Assembly (NCBI RefSeq): GCF_022267375.1
Contig: NZ_JAIZBH010000002.1
Location: forward strand, 389,525 to 453,524
Length of the DNA: 64,000 bases
Source: Leptospira sanjuanensis
Lineage (GTDB): Bacteria; Spirochaetota; Leptospiria; Leptospirales; Leptospiraceae
Reading direction: 5' to 3'
Part shown: positions 16,288 through 25,315 of the stretch, in pieces
Layout of the letters: every line of letters begins with the position of its first letter
How positions within the stretch are numbered: position 1 is the stretch's first letter
Made by a program: the position numbers and the translations under genes
Notes under the pieces: generated by a model
What the model was told of the DNA's origin: nothing
The model's input: the letters and a program-made list of their open reading frames with translations, nothing else
The model's database searches: none

Positions 16288-16551
16288 TTATAATTTATCC
16301 CAAGCAGGAATTTTATCGTCGCTATTGATCTGAGAAAGAACATTTCTAAAATCTGCGAAAATTTGTTTCTTAGTTTTACCTTTGTAATATTTTTCAAAAT
16401 ATTGAGAAGTTTCAAGATCTTGAATTTCTTTCGTAAATGCGTAAAGTGCTAATTGATTTATTGAAACACCCTGCTCTTCAGCCACTTTCTCAATTTTATG
16501 CTTCAATTCAGAAGGAATTCTAATAGTCAATACACTAGCTTTTGTTTTCAT
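16288..16551 (-). CDS. Ribbon-helix-helix antitoxin (C18)
   Basis: 87-aa RHH protein: LTIRIPSELKHKIEKVAEEQGVSINQLALYAFTKEI. It is the second gene after the PIN toxin, overlapping it by 17 bases. This reverses the usual antitoxin-first order but is known for some PIN/RHH pairs. Confidence 0.85.
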   Translation of the reverse strand: MKTKASVLTIRIPSELKHKIEKVAEEQGVSINQLALYAFTKEIQDLETSQYFEKYYKGKTKKQIFADFRNVLSQINSDDKIPAWDKL

Positions 16552-16981
16552 AATTCTCCCTCCAATAATTCATAAAATTCGACGGTGTTATAACTTTCAA
16601 ATCTTGAAATTTTAAATCGTTATCTATTAGATAATCTTTTACGTTACTAGTAATTAAATAATCCGCGTTACAGGCTATTGCAAGTTCGACAAAATGATTA
16701 TCATCCTCATCGCGCAGGTTTGGACGAAACGCAAAATAAATCGTTTGCGGATAACTTGCGTAAGCAATAAATCCCAATATCTTTTTTATTTCTTTATCGT
16801 TAATTCCTAAATCTGCTTTTGAAGTCCGCCTATTTAGCACTTCTTCATATTCTTTAAAGACGGGTATCGATAATCCTAACTTAATTTTCTGATCGAAAAC
16901 TAATTCCAGAATTGCTCGGGAAGCCCCTTTTCTTGCTCTTAACGCTTGATAAAGAACATTTGTATCTAAGACGACTTTCAA
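16535..16981 (-). CDS. PIN-domain toxin (C18)
   Basis: 148-aa PIN protein with D6 (VLDTNVLYQAL), E45/E46 (FKEYEEVL), D102-D104 in the LRDEDDNHFVELA helix and YLITSNVKD. COG1569-like putative toxin. First gene of the operon; no separate antitoxin precedes it. Confidence 0.87.
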   Translation of the reverse strand: MKVVLDTNVLYQALRARKGASRAILELVFDQKIKLGLSIPVFKEYEEVLNRRTSKADLGINDKEIKKILGFIAYASYPQTIYFAFRPNLRDEDDNHFVELAIACNADYLITSNVKDYLIDNDLKFQDLKVITPSNFMNYWRENYENKS

Positions 16982-17058
16982 TTTCTATACGGTAGTATAT
17001 ATGCTATCATTTGTCAATGGCTAATTTAGCCTTTCCACGCAAGATTTGGGGCATGTTC

Positions 17059-17181
17059 GTCTAACGTTTCCGAGATAGCCGACGTTGCACGACGGCGGCG
17101 AACTTGCTTAGCAAGTCTCGATGCCGGAGTAGCAATGTGCCGCAGGCCGAGCGCCAGCGATGCGGTTATCTCGTGTTAGCC
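17059..17181 (-). repeat. attC19, short divergent attC
   Basis: Only 123 bp, with a body unlike the others. Cores GTCTAAC and GTTAGCC; inner arms CGAGATAGCC and GGTTATCTCG. It accompanies the restriction-modification cassette. Confidence 0.85.
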
Positions 17182-17193
17182 GATGGCGCGATT

Positions 17194-19452
17194 TTAAGAA
17201 AGATTAAAAAGGGTTGGTTGTGATTCTTCTCTTTTTAATTTCCAAGAATCTTCGTTAACTCTCTCGGCGATGTCTTCTAAAACTGAGAGTATGGTTTGCT
17301 TTTCTGGCGTAATTCCATTTTTTAAAAGAGGTAAGATATAAAGAATAATTTCATCAAAGTGTGTTGATTTGTTTTCTCGTTGCATTCTGGTTAGGAAGCT
17401 AATCAAATAATATTTTATTCTTAGTTTTACATCTATATGAGTTTTGAATTTCATTCCTTTTTTAATTGTGAAAATTTCAGTAGCTTCATTGTAATCAAAA
17501 TTTTCTAAGAGAATAGGTGTAAGATCAGTGTATTCTTTTTTCAATAGATCTAAAAAACCCAATTCTAGGCCTTTTATAATTAATTCATCATTGATTTGTT
17601 CTAATGTAGCGCCATTATTTTTTGCAATTATGCCTTCAATGGTTTGCATTACTATTGTAGCTATATTCATGCCTAAGTTTGCTTTTAAGATTGCTTTTGG
17701 ATTTGTAACTTTTCTAAAATTTATAATTAATTGGCCCGATAAAACTGTAAATGGATTTTGTCGTTTCTTAAAACTGGTTTGTCCGTTTTTTTGAGGAACT
17801 GCTCCGACGTACTCAAAGCCGCAACTTTCAGCTGTATCTATAATTAGATGCCAGAATTCTGGATCTTTATGTGCAAACACAAAAGATAGCCATCTATCAA
17901 ATTTTAAAACACGATACATTTCTTTAATGCTTTCAGCGATTAAATTGTTATAATTTTCTTTTGTTTTTTCTTTCTCTCCGCCTTCAATGGCTTCCTGTTC
18001 ATAATCTTCTTCTGAGACTGGTAAGTCGAGCCAAGCATTCCACATAACTGATAAGTCTAAGTATGGTATTTTTTTTCCGTAAGGAGGATCTGTATAAATA
18101 TAATCAATGCTTTCTTTAGGAATTGTTTTTAGATTTGTGGCTGTTCCTTTTAGAATTTCGATATTATTAATTGTAGTTTCATTAATAAAATATTCCATTT
18201 CTCTTTTTGCATCAGCTAATCTTTTAAATTTAGTTTCGAAGATTTCCATTAATTCTAATTCGCCCGGATCAGGTGCCATTCTATAACGATAATAACGAAA
18301 TGGGGCACTATCACCACCACCTTCACTTTTAGTATAATGAAAAGTTAAATTAAATTTATTAACGCTACTTGAAAAAGCTACCATTAGTGAATTTTTTATA
18401 TTTTCATCTGGTTCTTTCTTGATTATGGATTTTAATAGCGCTAATTGAGCTAATTGTTTATCACTAAATAATTGCTCAACAGTTTCAACATCGGAACCTT
18501 TCGGTAAAGGAAATCCTTTCGGATAGGGATATTTCTTTAAAGCTGCTTTGATATCTTCTTTGGTTTTCGGTTCTTTTTCCAAATATTCTTTTTTAATTTT
18601 TTGAAAGGAATCTGACAGGAATGCTAATTTAATTGGGCTAACCAACGACTTTACTATAAAAACTGCCATTGGATTTAGATCAATGCTTATTGCCTTTCGA
18701 TTGTTCATTAAAGCTTCAATGGCTGTGACTCCGCTGCCGCCAAAAGGGTCCAAAATTATGTCGTTGGGTCGACTGAAATTTTTTATATAGTCAGAGACTA
18801 TATTCCAGGCTTGTTTTGTAAAATACCCATGTACTCCGAAATGTCTTTTTGCTTGTTGCTTTCTAACCGGAATTTCATCTAGTAAAGGTCGTAATTTATA
18901 ATCGAATTCTCCAGTTTTAGCGATAGTTAATGAATCATAGGAAAGATTTTTACCAATTTGAAAACTATTAGCAGATAATAACATTGATAGTTTTTCCCAA
19001 GAATGTTCGATTTCTTCTATTTGAAATAAAAGGATTGGTTTATTTGTTGATTCTCTTCGATATAGAGCAAATTCAAGACCATTACATAGAGCGAAATATG
19101 TGCTGCGGATTTCAGGATGTGATGCATAACTGTAAACTTGTCCAATATTATCTTCATCCATTATGTTGATGTCTGGAGATTTTGCATCTAGAGTTAAGGC
19201 ATAATTTTCTTCTATTAAAATTAGATAATCTGGAATTAGCTTAATTGGAATTTTCTTATTACTGCCGATTTTCAGAAATGGATGCTCTAACGTTTTACTT
19301 CTTATAATTTGTCCTTCTTTGTATCCGAGAGCATTCAAAATAGGAAGTATTATTACTTCTCTAACGCTGTCTTCTTTAAATTCATTATTTTCGTGTAATT
19401 CTTGAAAGTTCAGATTTCCGAACAGGGTTTTTGAATTAATTTTTGCAGACAT
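17194..19452 (-). CDS. Nuclease-methyltransferase fusion, Type II-like restriction-modification (C19)
   Basis: 752 aa. The N-terminal domain (about 1-160) resembles the HsdR N-terminal/PD-(D/E)xK fold: IPDYLILIEENYALTLDAK gives D75 and D89-x-K91. The central domain is an N6/N4 DNA methyltransferase with SAM-binding DPFGGSGVTAIEA (235-247) and catalytic TDPPYG (454-459). The motif order (I before IV) fits a beta/gamma-like class. The C-terminal part may recognise DNA. Both activities in one chain without a separate restriction gene suggest a Type IIG-like or methyltransferase-plus-nuclease defence enzyme. It is the largest cargo gene here and is linked to an unusual attC, suggesting separate ancestry. 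Confidence 0.85.
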   Translation of the reverse strand: MSAKINSKTLFGNLNFQELHENNEFKEDSVREVIILPILNALGYKEGQIIRSKTLEHPFLKIGSNKKIPIKLIPDYLILIEENYALTLDAKSPDINIMDEDNIGQVYSYASHPEIRSTYFALCNGLEFALYRRESTNKPILLFQIEEIEHSWEKLSMLLSANSFQIGKNLSYDSLTIAKTGEFDYKLRPLLDEIPVRKQQAKRHFGVHGYFTKQAWNIVSDYIKNFSRPNDIILDPFGGSGVTAIEALMNNRKAISIDLNPMAVFIVKSLVSPIKLAFLSDSFQKIKKEYLEKEPKTKEDIKAALKKYPYPKGFPLPKGSDVETVEQLFSDKQLAQLALLKSIIKKEPDENIKNSLMVAFSSSVNKFNLTFHYTKSEGGGDSAPFRYYRYRMAPDPGELELMEIFETKFKRLADAKREMEYFINETTINNIEILKGTATNLKTIPKESIDYIYTDPPYGKKIPYLDLSVMWNAWLDLPVSEEDYEQEAIEGGEKEKTKENYNNLIAESIKEMYRVLKFDRWLSFVFAHKDPEFWHLIIDTAESCGFEYVGAVPQKNGQTSFKKRQNPFTVLSGQLIINFRKVTNPKAILKANLGMNIATIVMQTIEGIIAKNNGATLEQINDELIIKGLELGFLDLLKKEYTDLTPILLENFDYNEATEIFTIKKGMKFKTHIDVKLRIKYYLISFLTRMQRENKSTHFDEIILYILPLLKNGITPEKQTILSVLEDIAERVNEDSWKLKREESQPTLFNLS

Positions 19453-19505
19453 TTTTTTTATTTCGGTTAATAGTTATTATTTAATGTAAATTTGCAAGCG
19501 CTTTC

Positions 19506-19689
<184 letters not shown>

Positions 19690-19725
19690 GCTGGTGGCGG
19701 CTTCTGTTTCGATTTTATATGTTTC

Positions 19726-20418
19726 TTATTTCTTTGGATATTCTAAATTACTTTTAGCGAGATTATGCTTTGAACAAAGCACTTGTAAATTTTCCAAAAC
19801 CGTTTCTCCACCTTTTGACCATGGAATAATATGGTCAAAATGAATATTATCACCTGTTAAAGTTATACCGCAAAGTTTGCATTTATTTCCATCACGCATT
19901 AAAACTTGAACCTTTAATCGCTCACTCGGATACCTTTTGGTTTTATGTTTTATTATAGGTTCACTTGTTAAATCATTTGGAGAACTCTTTCCTATCAATT
20001 CTTCTACAGAATTTTCATCACTGGGAGTATTAATAAATTCAATAAACGATTCTAAAGCCTTTCTCCATGTTCCGAATCGTGAAACATATTGTGCGCGGGG
20101 GTATTTAGAGATAGGCGACTTAATATCTCTGAAAACTGGTTGCTTTCCTATTTTAAGCCAAACATATTCAATATTTTCAAATAAGTCTTTTTCTGAAATA
20201 TTTCTTAAATGAACTAAACTTAAACCTGCTTTTTCTACTGCTTTGTTCCAACCACCAAAACGAACGATAATTGTCCCAGATGTGAATTTGCCACCGTTGC
20301 TGTCATAGTCCCGCGATGAGAGCTTGGTCACGCCGAGTTTGGCGGCGACATTCTTAACGTCGTCAAGTAAATCATTATCTGGAATATTTCTATGAAAATC
20401 CTTCAATTGATATTTCAT
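19726..20418 (-). CDS. HNH endonuclease with homing-associated repeats (C20)
   Basis: 230 aa, parallel to C17 but with two homing-associated repeats (RFGGWNKAV, RFGTWRKAL) before the HNH domain. The HNH motif shows KCKLCG, FDHIIPWSKGGETVLENLQVLC and HNLAKSN. The last zinc cysteine seen in C17 is replaced (CSKHN), giving C-C-C-H ligands that could still bind zinc. Starts MKYQLKDFHRNI, matching MKFELRDLHQKI of C17. Confidence 0.88.
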   Translation of the reverse strand: MKYQLKDFHRNIPDNDLLDDVKNVAAKLGVTKLSSRDYDSNGGKFTSGTIIVRFGGWNKAVEKAGLSLVHLRNISEKDLFENIEYVWLKIGKQPVFRDIKSPISKYPRAQYVSRFGTWRKALESFIEFINTPSDENSVEELIGKSSPNDLTSEPIIKHKTKRYPSERLKVQVLMRDGNKCKLCGITLTGDNIHFDHIIPWSKGGETVLENLQVLCSKHNLAKSNLEYPKK

Positions 20419-20466
20419 ATTTGTCCTTGAAACACTTTCTAGTTAGTTCGAACTGCCGCCACTTGC

Positions 20467-20648
20467 AGATAACGAAAGAGTCTCCTCGACGTTGCGTCCC
20501 TGAAGCGCATTTGCGCGAAGGGCTGGCACGAGGTTCGAGCGAGCCTTAGCGAGCGTCCCGCGAACCGAAGTGACAAAGCAATGTGGCTTTAGCCCGGAGT
20601 GAGGGTTGCATTAGCAATCCCGAAGGAAGCGAGGAGACGAAGTTAGTT
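20467..20648 (-). repeat. attC21
   Basis: Type A, 182 bp. Cores AGATAAC and GTTAGTT. Confidence 0.88.
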
Positions 20649-20673
20649 GCAGTAGTGGCTTTAGCTACCTACC

Positions 20674-20946
20674 CTATCTTTTAAGCTCTTCCTCTACTTT
20701 ATCTGAAAGCAAAAGTTTTATTAAAGATTGATACGGAATGTCTTTCTTGTTCGCCATAACTTTCAATCTATCAATTAGTGCTTCAGGCAATCTAAGTGAA
20801 ATCATTTTTGTTGTAGGCTTTAAATTCGGAAAAGATACTTTTTTTGCCTTCGAATAATCGATATAGTCAGTAGAATCATTCTTTGACCAAAAATCAATTT
20901 CTGCACTCTCTGTTTTTAAAGACGGTATTTTTTTACGAGTTTTCAT
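20674..20946 (-). CDS. CopG/BrnA-type antitoxin (C21)
   Basis: 90 aa. The segment IDFWSKNDSTDYIDYSKAKKVSFPNLKPTTKMISLRLPEALIDRLKVMANKKDIPYQSLIKLLL is typical of the CopG-antitoxin family paired with BrnT-like toxins: an FW..nDstdY motif followed by an RHH domain. Its start overlaps the toxin stop by 14 bases. Confidence 0.88.
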   Translation of the reverse strand: MKTRKKIPSLKTESAEIDFWSKNDSTDYIDYSKAKKVSFPNLKPTTKMISLRLPEALIDRLKVMANKKDIPYQSLIKLLLSDKVEEELKR

Positions 20947-21232
20947 AGACTTTTCTTTCCCGAAGTGTCATTTCACGAACTGAGATAGGACGGATCTTAT
21001 CTTTACGAATCGTTATTACAGCGAACAACTTTCTCCCTGAATTCGTAATCCCTAAAACGATATATCGATCTTCTTTTCCTGAATGGTAATCATCCGGTAT
21101 TACAAGTAAAGGATCGTTAAAAAAGATTTCTTCTATTTCACCTGGCTTTACTTTGTGCTTTTTCCAGTTCTTTTCAATATTACCTAAATCCCAGTCAAAA
21201 CCTGTAATTTGGCTTAAATCCGGTAATTCCAT
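20933..21232 (-). CDS. brnT: BrnT-like toxin (C21)
   Basis: 99-aa BrnT-family protein: FDWDLGNIEKNWKKHKVKPGEIEEIFFNDPLLVIPD, then RYIVLGITNSGRKLFAVITIR and the C-terminal RPISVREMTLRERKVYE. It is only distantly similar to the BrnT of C12/C31. First gene of the pair. Confidence 0.9.
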   Translation of the reverse strand: MELPDLSQITGFDWDLGNIEKNWKKHKVKPGEIEEIFFNDPLLVIPDDYHSGKEDRYIVLGITNSGRKLFAVITIRKDKIRPISVREMTLRERKVYENS

Positions 21233-21369
21233 TTGTATATTCCTAAAATATACGAAAGAAAGTCAGTTTCAAGCAAAATTAATCACATACTCTCCGTTTT
21301 TCTTCCAATTCCTTTTATAGAGATTTTAAAATCAAACGCTGCTTTCAAATTTATTTTTGCCACTATTGC

Positions 21370-21548
21370 AACTAACGAAAGAGTCTCCTCGACGTTGCGT
21401 CCGCAAGCGCATATGCGCGATGCGGTTGGCACGAGGTTCGAGGCGTCTTAGCGCCGTCCCGCGAACCGAAGTGACAAAGCAATGTGCCGGAGGCCGGAGT
21501 GAGGGTCGCATGAGCGATCCCGAACGAAGCGAGGAGACGAAGTTAGAC
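21370..21548 (-). repeat. attC22
   Basis: Type A, 179 bp. Cores AACTAAC and GTTAGAC. The gene-free stretch 21233-21561 holds the C21 leader and this site. Confidence 0.88.
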
Positions 21549-21561
21549 GACGTAGACCAAA

Positions 21562-22305
21562 CTACTCTTTATTTTCTTTTTTACTCGAAGTAATACCTTC
21601 GATTCTTGAGACAGAACCTAAATATTTAAAATCGTCCCTGTATTTTTCTATACCTGGTACAGCCTCAATTCCTGCTTGAAATGAAATATTTCTAGCCATA
21701 CCCGTTAATTCATATTTTTTGCCTTTTATATCAAAGCATATGACTTTGATATTTATTTTCTCCTGAATATTTTCAGGTAGCCAAGTCCCATAATACTCTT
21801 CTACAAACAATAAATACCCTGTCTGAAAATTATATGCTGCAATTCTCCCATCTGCTGAAAAAGTTCGATCACCCGTAAGTGCTTCTGTATCTAGGAATCT
21901 TGTAAAGAAAACTGGGAATATTTTTACACTGTCTCCTACTTTAGTCCGGGGGGAACTAGGAAAGGTGGTTGGAAATAAACTTTCTGACCACTTGTTATCT
22001 TTATTACGAAACTTTAACTCAAAACGTTTAATAGATAATAATTTTTCTGAAGGATTCGCTATACTTAAATTTAACCAAATTGCAAATCTCTTGGAGAATC
22101 CTTTTCCATCTTCAGATTCTTTTAAATATAAGATTCTTGCTGAAGAAGGTTCAATTTCTAAGCGTAACCTAATATCCAATTTCTCAATGTATAAACGTAT
22201 TAGCTTAAATATTCCGGAAATCCAAGCGACTATTAAGCCTAAAATAAATAGCATTATTTTATTCGTCTCTGGATGTGTTTCGATAAAAGTCATTATATCA
22301 TTCAT
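21562..22305 (-). CDS. Membrane-anchored hypothetical protein (C22)
   Basis: 247 aa. One N-terminal transmembrane helix at about residues 16-38 (IMLFILGLIVAWISGIFKLI) is followed by a soluble beta-rich domain of about 200 residues with no family I recognise. The topology suggests a single-pass anchor. Only gene of its cassette. Confidence 0.7.
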   Translation of the reverse strand: MNDIMTFIETHPETNKIMLFILGLIVAWISGIFKLIRLYIEKLDIRLRLEIEPSSARILYLKESEDGKGFSKRFAIWLNLSIANPSEKLLSIKRFELKFRNKDNKWSESLFPTTFPSSPRTKVGDSVKIFPVFFTRFLDTEALTGDRTFSADGRIAAYNFQTGYLLFVEEYYGTWLPENIQEKINIKVICFDIKGKKYELTGMARNISFQAGIEAVPGIEKYRDDFKYLGSVSRIEGITSSKKENKE

Positions 22306-22325
22306 AATATTCCTTGGTCTATGTC

Positions 22326-22507
22326 GTCTAACGAAAGAGTCTCCTCGACGTTGCGTCCCTGAAGCGCATTTGCGCGAAGGGTTGGCACGAGGTTCGAGCG
22401 AGCCTTAGCGAGCGTCCCGCGAACCGAAGTGACAAAGCAATGTGGCTTTAGCCCGCAGTGAGGGTCGCATGAGCGATCCCGAACGAAGCGAGGAGACGAA
22501 GTTAAGC
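22326..22507 (-). repeat. attC23
   Basis: Type A, 182 bp. Cores GTCTAAC and GTTAAGC. Same body as attC59, which accompanies another copy of this cassette. Confidence 0.88.
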
Positions 22508-22532
22508 GACGTGCCGCATCGTTAAGATAAAA

Positions 22533-22805
22533 TTAATCGAATAAATCCGAATGTGTTCCAGTTCTTTCAAATATGATTAAATTGCCTTCTAACTTGTAGA
22601 TCAAAAGCCAATCAGGTTCAATATGACATTCACGTCGATTCTTATAATTCCCAGTTAACTTATGATCTTTATGCTTTGAACTTAGTGAAATCCCATCAAT
22701 CAGTAGCGACATGATTTCTTTAAGTTTGCCTAAGTCCTTTTTGCGCTTTTTCTGTAACTTAATATCTTTATTGAATTGAGTTGTAAAGCTAGGATTAAAT
22801 TTCAT
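22533..22805 (-). CDS. yafQ: YafQ-type toxin (C23, copy 1)
   Basis: 90-aa RelE-superfamily toxin of the YafQ group: FNKDIKLQKKRKKDLGKLKEIM, then DHKLTGNYKNRRECHIEPDWLLIYKLEG and the C-terminal RTGTHSDLF with the catalytic-type histidine of YafQ. Downstream of the DinJ-type antitoxin with a 4-base overlap. Copies at 43075 (one substitution) and 61902. Confidence 0.92.
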   Translation of the reverse strand: MKFNPSFTTQFNKDIKLQKKRKKDLGKLKEIMSLLIDGISLSSKHKDHKLTGNYKNRRECHIEPDWLLIYKLEGNLIIFERTGTHSDLFD

Positions 22806-23062
22806 ATTCCCAGCTTCGTGAATAATTCCTCTTTAGATTTAAAAGACTTTATTCCTTTCTTTTTATCAGTGGCTTCAAAAGTCTTTTGCGTTACTTTATT
22901 TGGTAGTTTAACTGGAAATGGTAAACCTTTACTAAGTTTAATTTGATGATAAAAAATATTGATAGCTTCTGAAGCAGAAATACCTAAATGGTCGAGTATG
23001 TTTTCTACGTCCTTTTTTAAATTCCCTTCAACTCTCGCCCGAATCATTGCTGTTTTTGCCAT
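22802..23062 (-). CDS. dinJ: DinJ/RelB-type antitoxin (C23, copy 1)
   Basis: 86 aa. MIRARVEGNLKKDVENILDHLGISASEAINIFYHQIKLSKGLPF is the classic DinJ/RelB RHH domain, and the C-terminal tail should wrap the toxin. The ATG at 23062 is preferred because AAAGGTAA sits 6 bases upstream. Confidence 0.92.
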   Translation of the reverse strand: MAKTAMIRARVEGNLKKDVENILDHLGISASEAINIFYHQIKLSKGLPFPVKLPNKVTQKTFEATDKKKGIKSFKSKEELFTKLGI

Positions 23063-23177
23063 GACAATTACCTTTAATTTAATTGTTCCCCAATTGAGAT
23101 ACATTGTCAATCATTACTTTGCCTTAAAAATACTCAAACAAAATGATTTTAATTATCTGATAAATCGCGGCATGTTC

Positions 23178-23356
23178 GCTTAACGAAAGAGTCTCCTCGA
23201 CGTTGCGGCCGCAAGCGCATTAGCGCGACGCGGTTGGCACGAGGTTCGAGCGACCTTAGTCGCGTCCCGCGAACCGAAGTGGCAAAGCAATGTGTCGAAG
23301 ACCGTAGTGAGGGTCGCATCAGCGATCCCGAACGAAGCGAGGAGACGAAGTTAGAC
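23178..23356 (-). repeat. attC24
   Basis: Type A, 179 bp. Cores GCTTAAC and GTTAGAC. From the C of its first core it is identical to attC29 (duplicate cassette). Confidence 0.88.
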
Positions 23357-23374
23357 GATCGTGCGTGCTTTAAT

Positions 23375-23800
23375 TTAAGCCTTAATCATTTCAAAATTAA
23401 GAATATTTAATGCTTTTCCTTTTTTCGTTTTGTAAAAAAGGAAATCACTGTCCAAAGTTAAAATATCTTTAATTCCATATATTTCGGAAAGGCTAACAAG
23501 AGAAGCATCCGTAAAATCCATCGGGCGATCTGAATATTTTTCCATATAATAATGTATAAATGGGAAATGCTCATTATCCTGATTTAAAATTGTAACCGCT
23601 CCGTCTTTAATCCATTCAATGAATGAATTCTGAACTTGCTTATTATCAGATAATAAATATGAAACTTCTGTTACCACGGCAATAGTCGTAAATAATCTTC
23701 CTTTGAAATCCTTGAGAAACAATCTGATGCTGTTACAATAAACATCTGATTCATCGAAAAAGGCAACAATAGGTCCAGTATCAATAATTGCTTTGATCAT
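23375..23800 (-). CDS. PIN-domain toxin (C24, copy 1)
   Basis: 141-aa PIN protein: D7 (IIDTGPIVAFFDESD), E45 (TEVSYLL), D98 (MDFTDASLVSLSE) and D118-D120 (LTLDSDF). Follows an RHH antitoxin with a 4-base overlap. Identical copy at 28939. Confidence 0.88.
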   Translation of the reverse strand: MIKAIIDTGPIVAFFDESDVYCNSIRLFLKDFKGRLFTTIAVVTEVSYLLSDNKQVQNSFIEWIKDGAVTILNQDNEHFPFIHYYMEKYSDRPMDFTDASLVSLSEIYGIKDILTLDSDFLFYKTKKGKALNILNFEMIKA

Positions 23801-24048
23801 TTGCCTTTTTGCTTTTTCAATATTGCATCTTTAATATACTTTTGATGATTTACCGATTTATCTGAAATCTCACTCTTATATTGACCAAAGTATTTTTTAC
23901 CCAATTCATAGGCCGATGGCTTTTTCGCAAAATTATCAATGTAATAAACTAAAGACTCTTTAAGAACTTCTGATTTGCTTTTATTTTCAATTTTAGCTAC
24001 TTCTGACAGTTTCTTTTCTAATTCCGGGGGTAATCGAAGACTAATCAT
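23797..24048 (-). CDS. Ribbon-helix-helix antitoxin (C24, copy 1)
   Basis: 83 aa: MISLRLPPELEKKLSEVAKIENKSKSEVLKESLVYYI is a CopG-like RHH domain. The ATG at 24048 has AAGGTG upstream; the GTG three codons earlier lies within that Shine-Dalgarno and is less likely. First gene of the pair. Confidence 0.88.
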   Translation of the reverse strand: MISLRLPPELEKKLSEVAKIENKSKSEVLKESLVYYIDNFAKKPSAYELGKKYFGQYKSEISDKSVNHQKYIKDAILKKQKGK

Positions 24049-24062
24049 AAAAAACACCTTTT

Positions 24063-24080
24063 GTATTACGAACGTAATAC
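24063..24080 (-). promoter_or_regulatory. Putative RHH operator (C24)
   Basis: Perfect inverted repeat GTATTACG-aa-CGTAATAC, 15 bases upstream of the antitoxin start. Confidence 0.6.
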
Positions 24081-24179
24081 ATTTTCAAATTCGGTCAACG
24101 AAATTTTTACACTTTTTCGAATTACAAAAATGAACTTATAAAGACATTTTCATTGCAAAAGTCATTTCGCACGCATGTC

Positions 24180-24360
24180 GTCTAACGAAAGAGTCTCCTC
24201 GACGTTGCGTGTCCAAGCGCTTTAAGCGCGCCGGACTTGGCACGAGGTTCGAGGCGTCTTAGCGCCGTTTCGCGAACCGAAGTGACAAAGCAATGTGGCT
24301 TTAGCCCGTAGTGAGGATCGCATTAGCGATTCCGAACGAAGCGAGGAGACGAAGTTAGGC
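24180..24360 (-). repeat. attC25
   Basis: Type A, 181 bp. Cores GTCTAAC and GTTAGGC. Close to attC61, differing mainly in the second hairpin. The gene-free stretch 24049-24389 is the C24 leader plus this site. Confidence 0.88.
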
Positions 24361-24389
24361 GATCGGTTTGGCTGTATTTAAAATCATAC

Positions 24390-24677
24390 CTAAGCAGAAA
24401 TTGGAAATTTAATCACATTCTTAGGTTTATCTTGTAAAGCATTCCATAAATCTAATTTAGTCTGCATATTAAGCCAACTTTCGGGAGAAGTATTAGTCGC
24501 TAATGCAATCCTAATTGCTGTTTCAGGAGTAATTGAACTTTTGGAATTGACGATCTCAGAAAGTGTTTTACGTGATATCCCTAAATCTTTTGCCGCTTCT
24601 GTAATAGTCAAACCCAATGGTTTGATTACGTCTTCCAATAATACTTCCCCTGGATGCGTTGGTTTTCTTTTATTCAT
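24390..24677 (-). CDS. higA: HigA-type antitoxin (C25, copy 1)
   Basis: 95-aa HigA: HPGEVLLEDVIKPLGLTITEAAKDLGISRKTLSEIVNSKSSITPETAIRIA is the standard HigA HTH block, and SPESWLNMQTKLDLW is the family's C-terminal motif. Second gene after higB. A further copy runs off the window end at 63737. Confidence 0.95.
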   Translation of the reverse strand: MNKRKPTHPGEVLLEDVIKPLGLTITEAAKDLGISRKTLSEIVNSKSSITPETAIRIALATNTSPESWLNMQTKLDLWNALQDKPKNVIKFPISA

Positions 24678-24688
24678 AATAGTTACTT

Positions 24689-24967
24689 CTAATGATAATC
24701 TTCGTAATCGACTAAGATTGCGTTTTCACCTTCGAATTCAAATATAATACGCCAATTTCCATTTACCCAGACCGACCATCGATCTTGCTCCTTACCTTTA
24801 AGTTGATGCAATTTAAATGAAGGTAAATCCATATCCTTTGGATTTAATGAAGCGTCTAATCTATCTAAAATTCTACCTAACTTACCTGCGTGATCCGGTT
24901 GAATTCCTTTCTTACTGCCGGTTTCAAAATACTGCTCTAAACCTTTATGTTTAAATGAAAGTATCAA
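24689..24967 (-). CDS. higB: HigB-type toxin (C25)
   Basis: 92-aa HigB mRNA interferase: SFKHKGLEQYFETGSKKGIQPDHAGKLGRILDRLDAS, then LHQLKGKEQDRWSVWVNGNWRIIFEFEG and the C-terminal DYEDYH, all canonical. First gene of the higBA operon, separated from higA by 11 bases. Confidence 0.95.
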   Translation of the reverse strand: MILSFKHKGLEQYFETGSKKGIQPDHAGKLGRILDRLDASLNPKDMDLPSFKLHQLKGKEQDRWSVWVNGNWRIIFEFEGENAILVDYEDYH

Positions 24968-24974
24968 TCGCCTC

Positions 24975-24999
24975 CATTGTAACCCAATAGGTTACAATG
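24975..24999 (-). promoter_or_regulatory. Putative HigBA operator
   Basis: Perfect 10-bp inverted repeat CATTGTAACC and GGTTACAATG with a 5-base spacer, 8 bases upstream of higB. This is the strongest operator candidate among the TA cassettes. Confidence 0.65.
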
Positions 25000-25041
25000 T
25001 CAAACAATTTAATGATTTAAATCCAAATTTGCCAAACTGTC

Positions 25042-25224
<183 letters not shown>

Positions 25225-25260
25225 GACGTTTGGTTGTTGAATCATCTTCTTATTCAAGTA

Positions 25261-25290
25261 ATTTATCAGGCTTCGAAAGACCTGATAAAT
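25261..25290. terminator. Hairpin downstream of the C26 HNH gene
   Basis: ATTTATCAGG and CCTGATAAAT form a perfect 10-bp stem around a 10-base loop, 26 bases beyond the gene's stop. A clear U-tract is missing, so intrinsic termination is possible but unproven. Confidence 0.45.
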
Positions 25291-25315
25291 TTAGTATCAC
25301 TTTCAAGTCCGAATT

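Noticed and set aside
17528..17794. Plus-strand open frames opposite the methyltransferase and other minus-strand genes (17528, 18984, 19937, 21965, 37016, 39619, 45090, 46571)
   Set aside because: Shadow frames of well-supported minus-strand proteins with recognisable domains.
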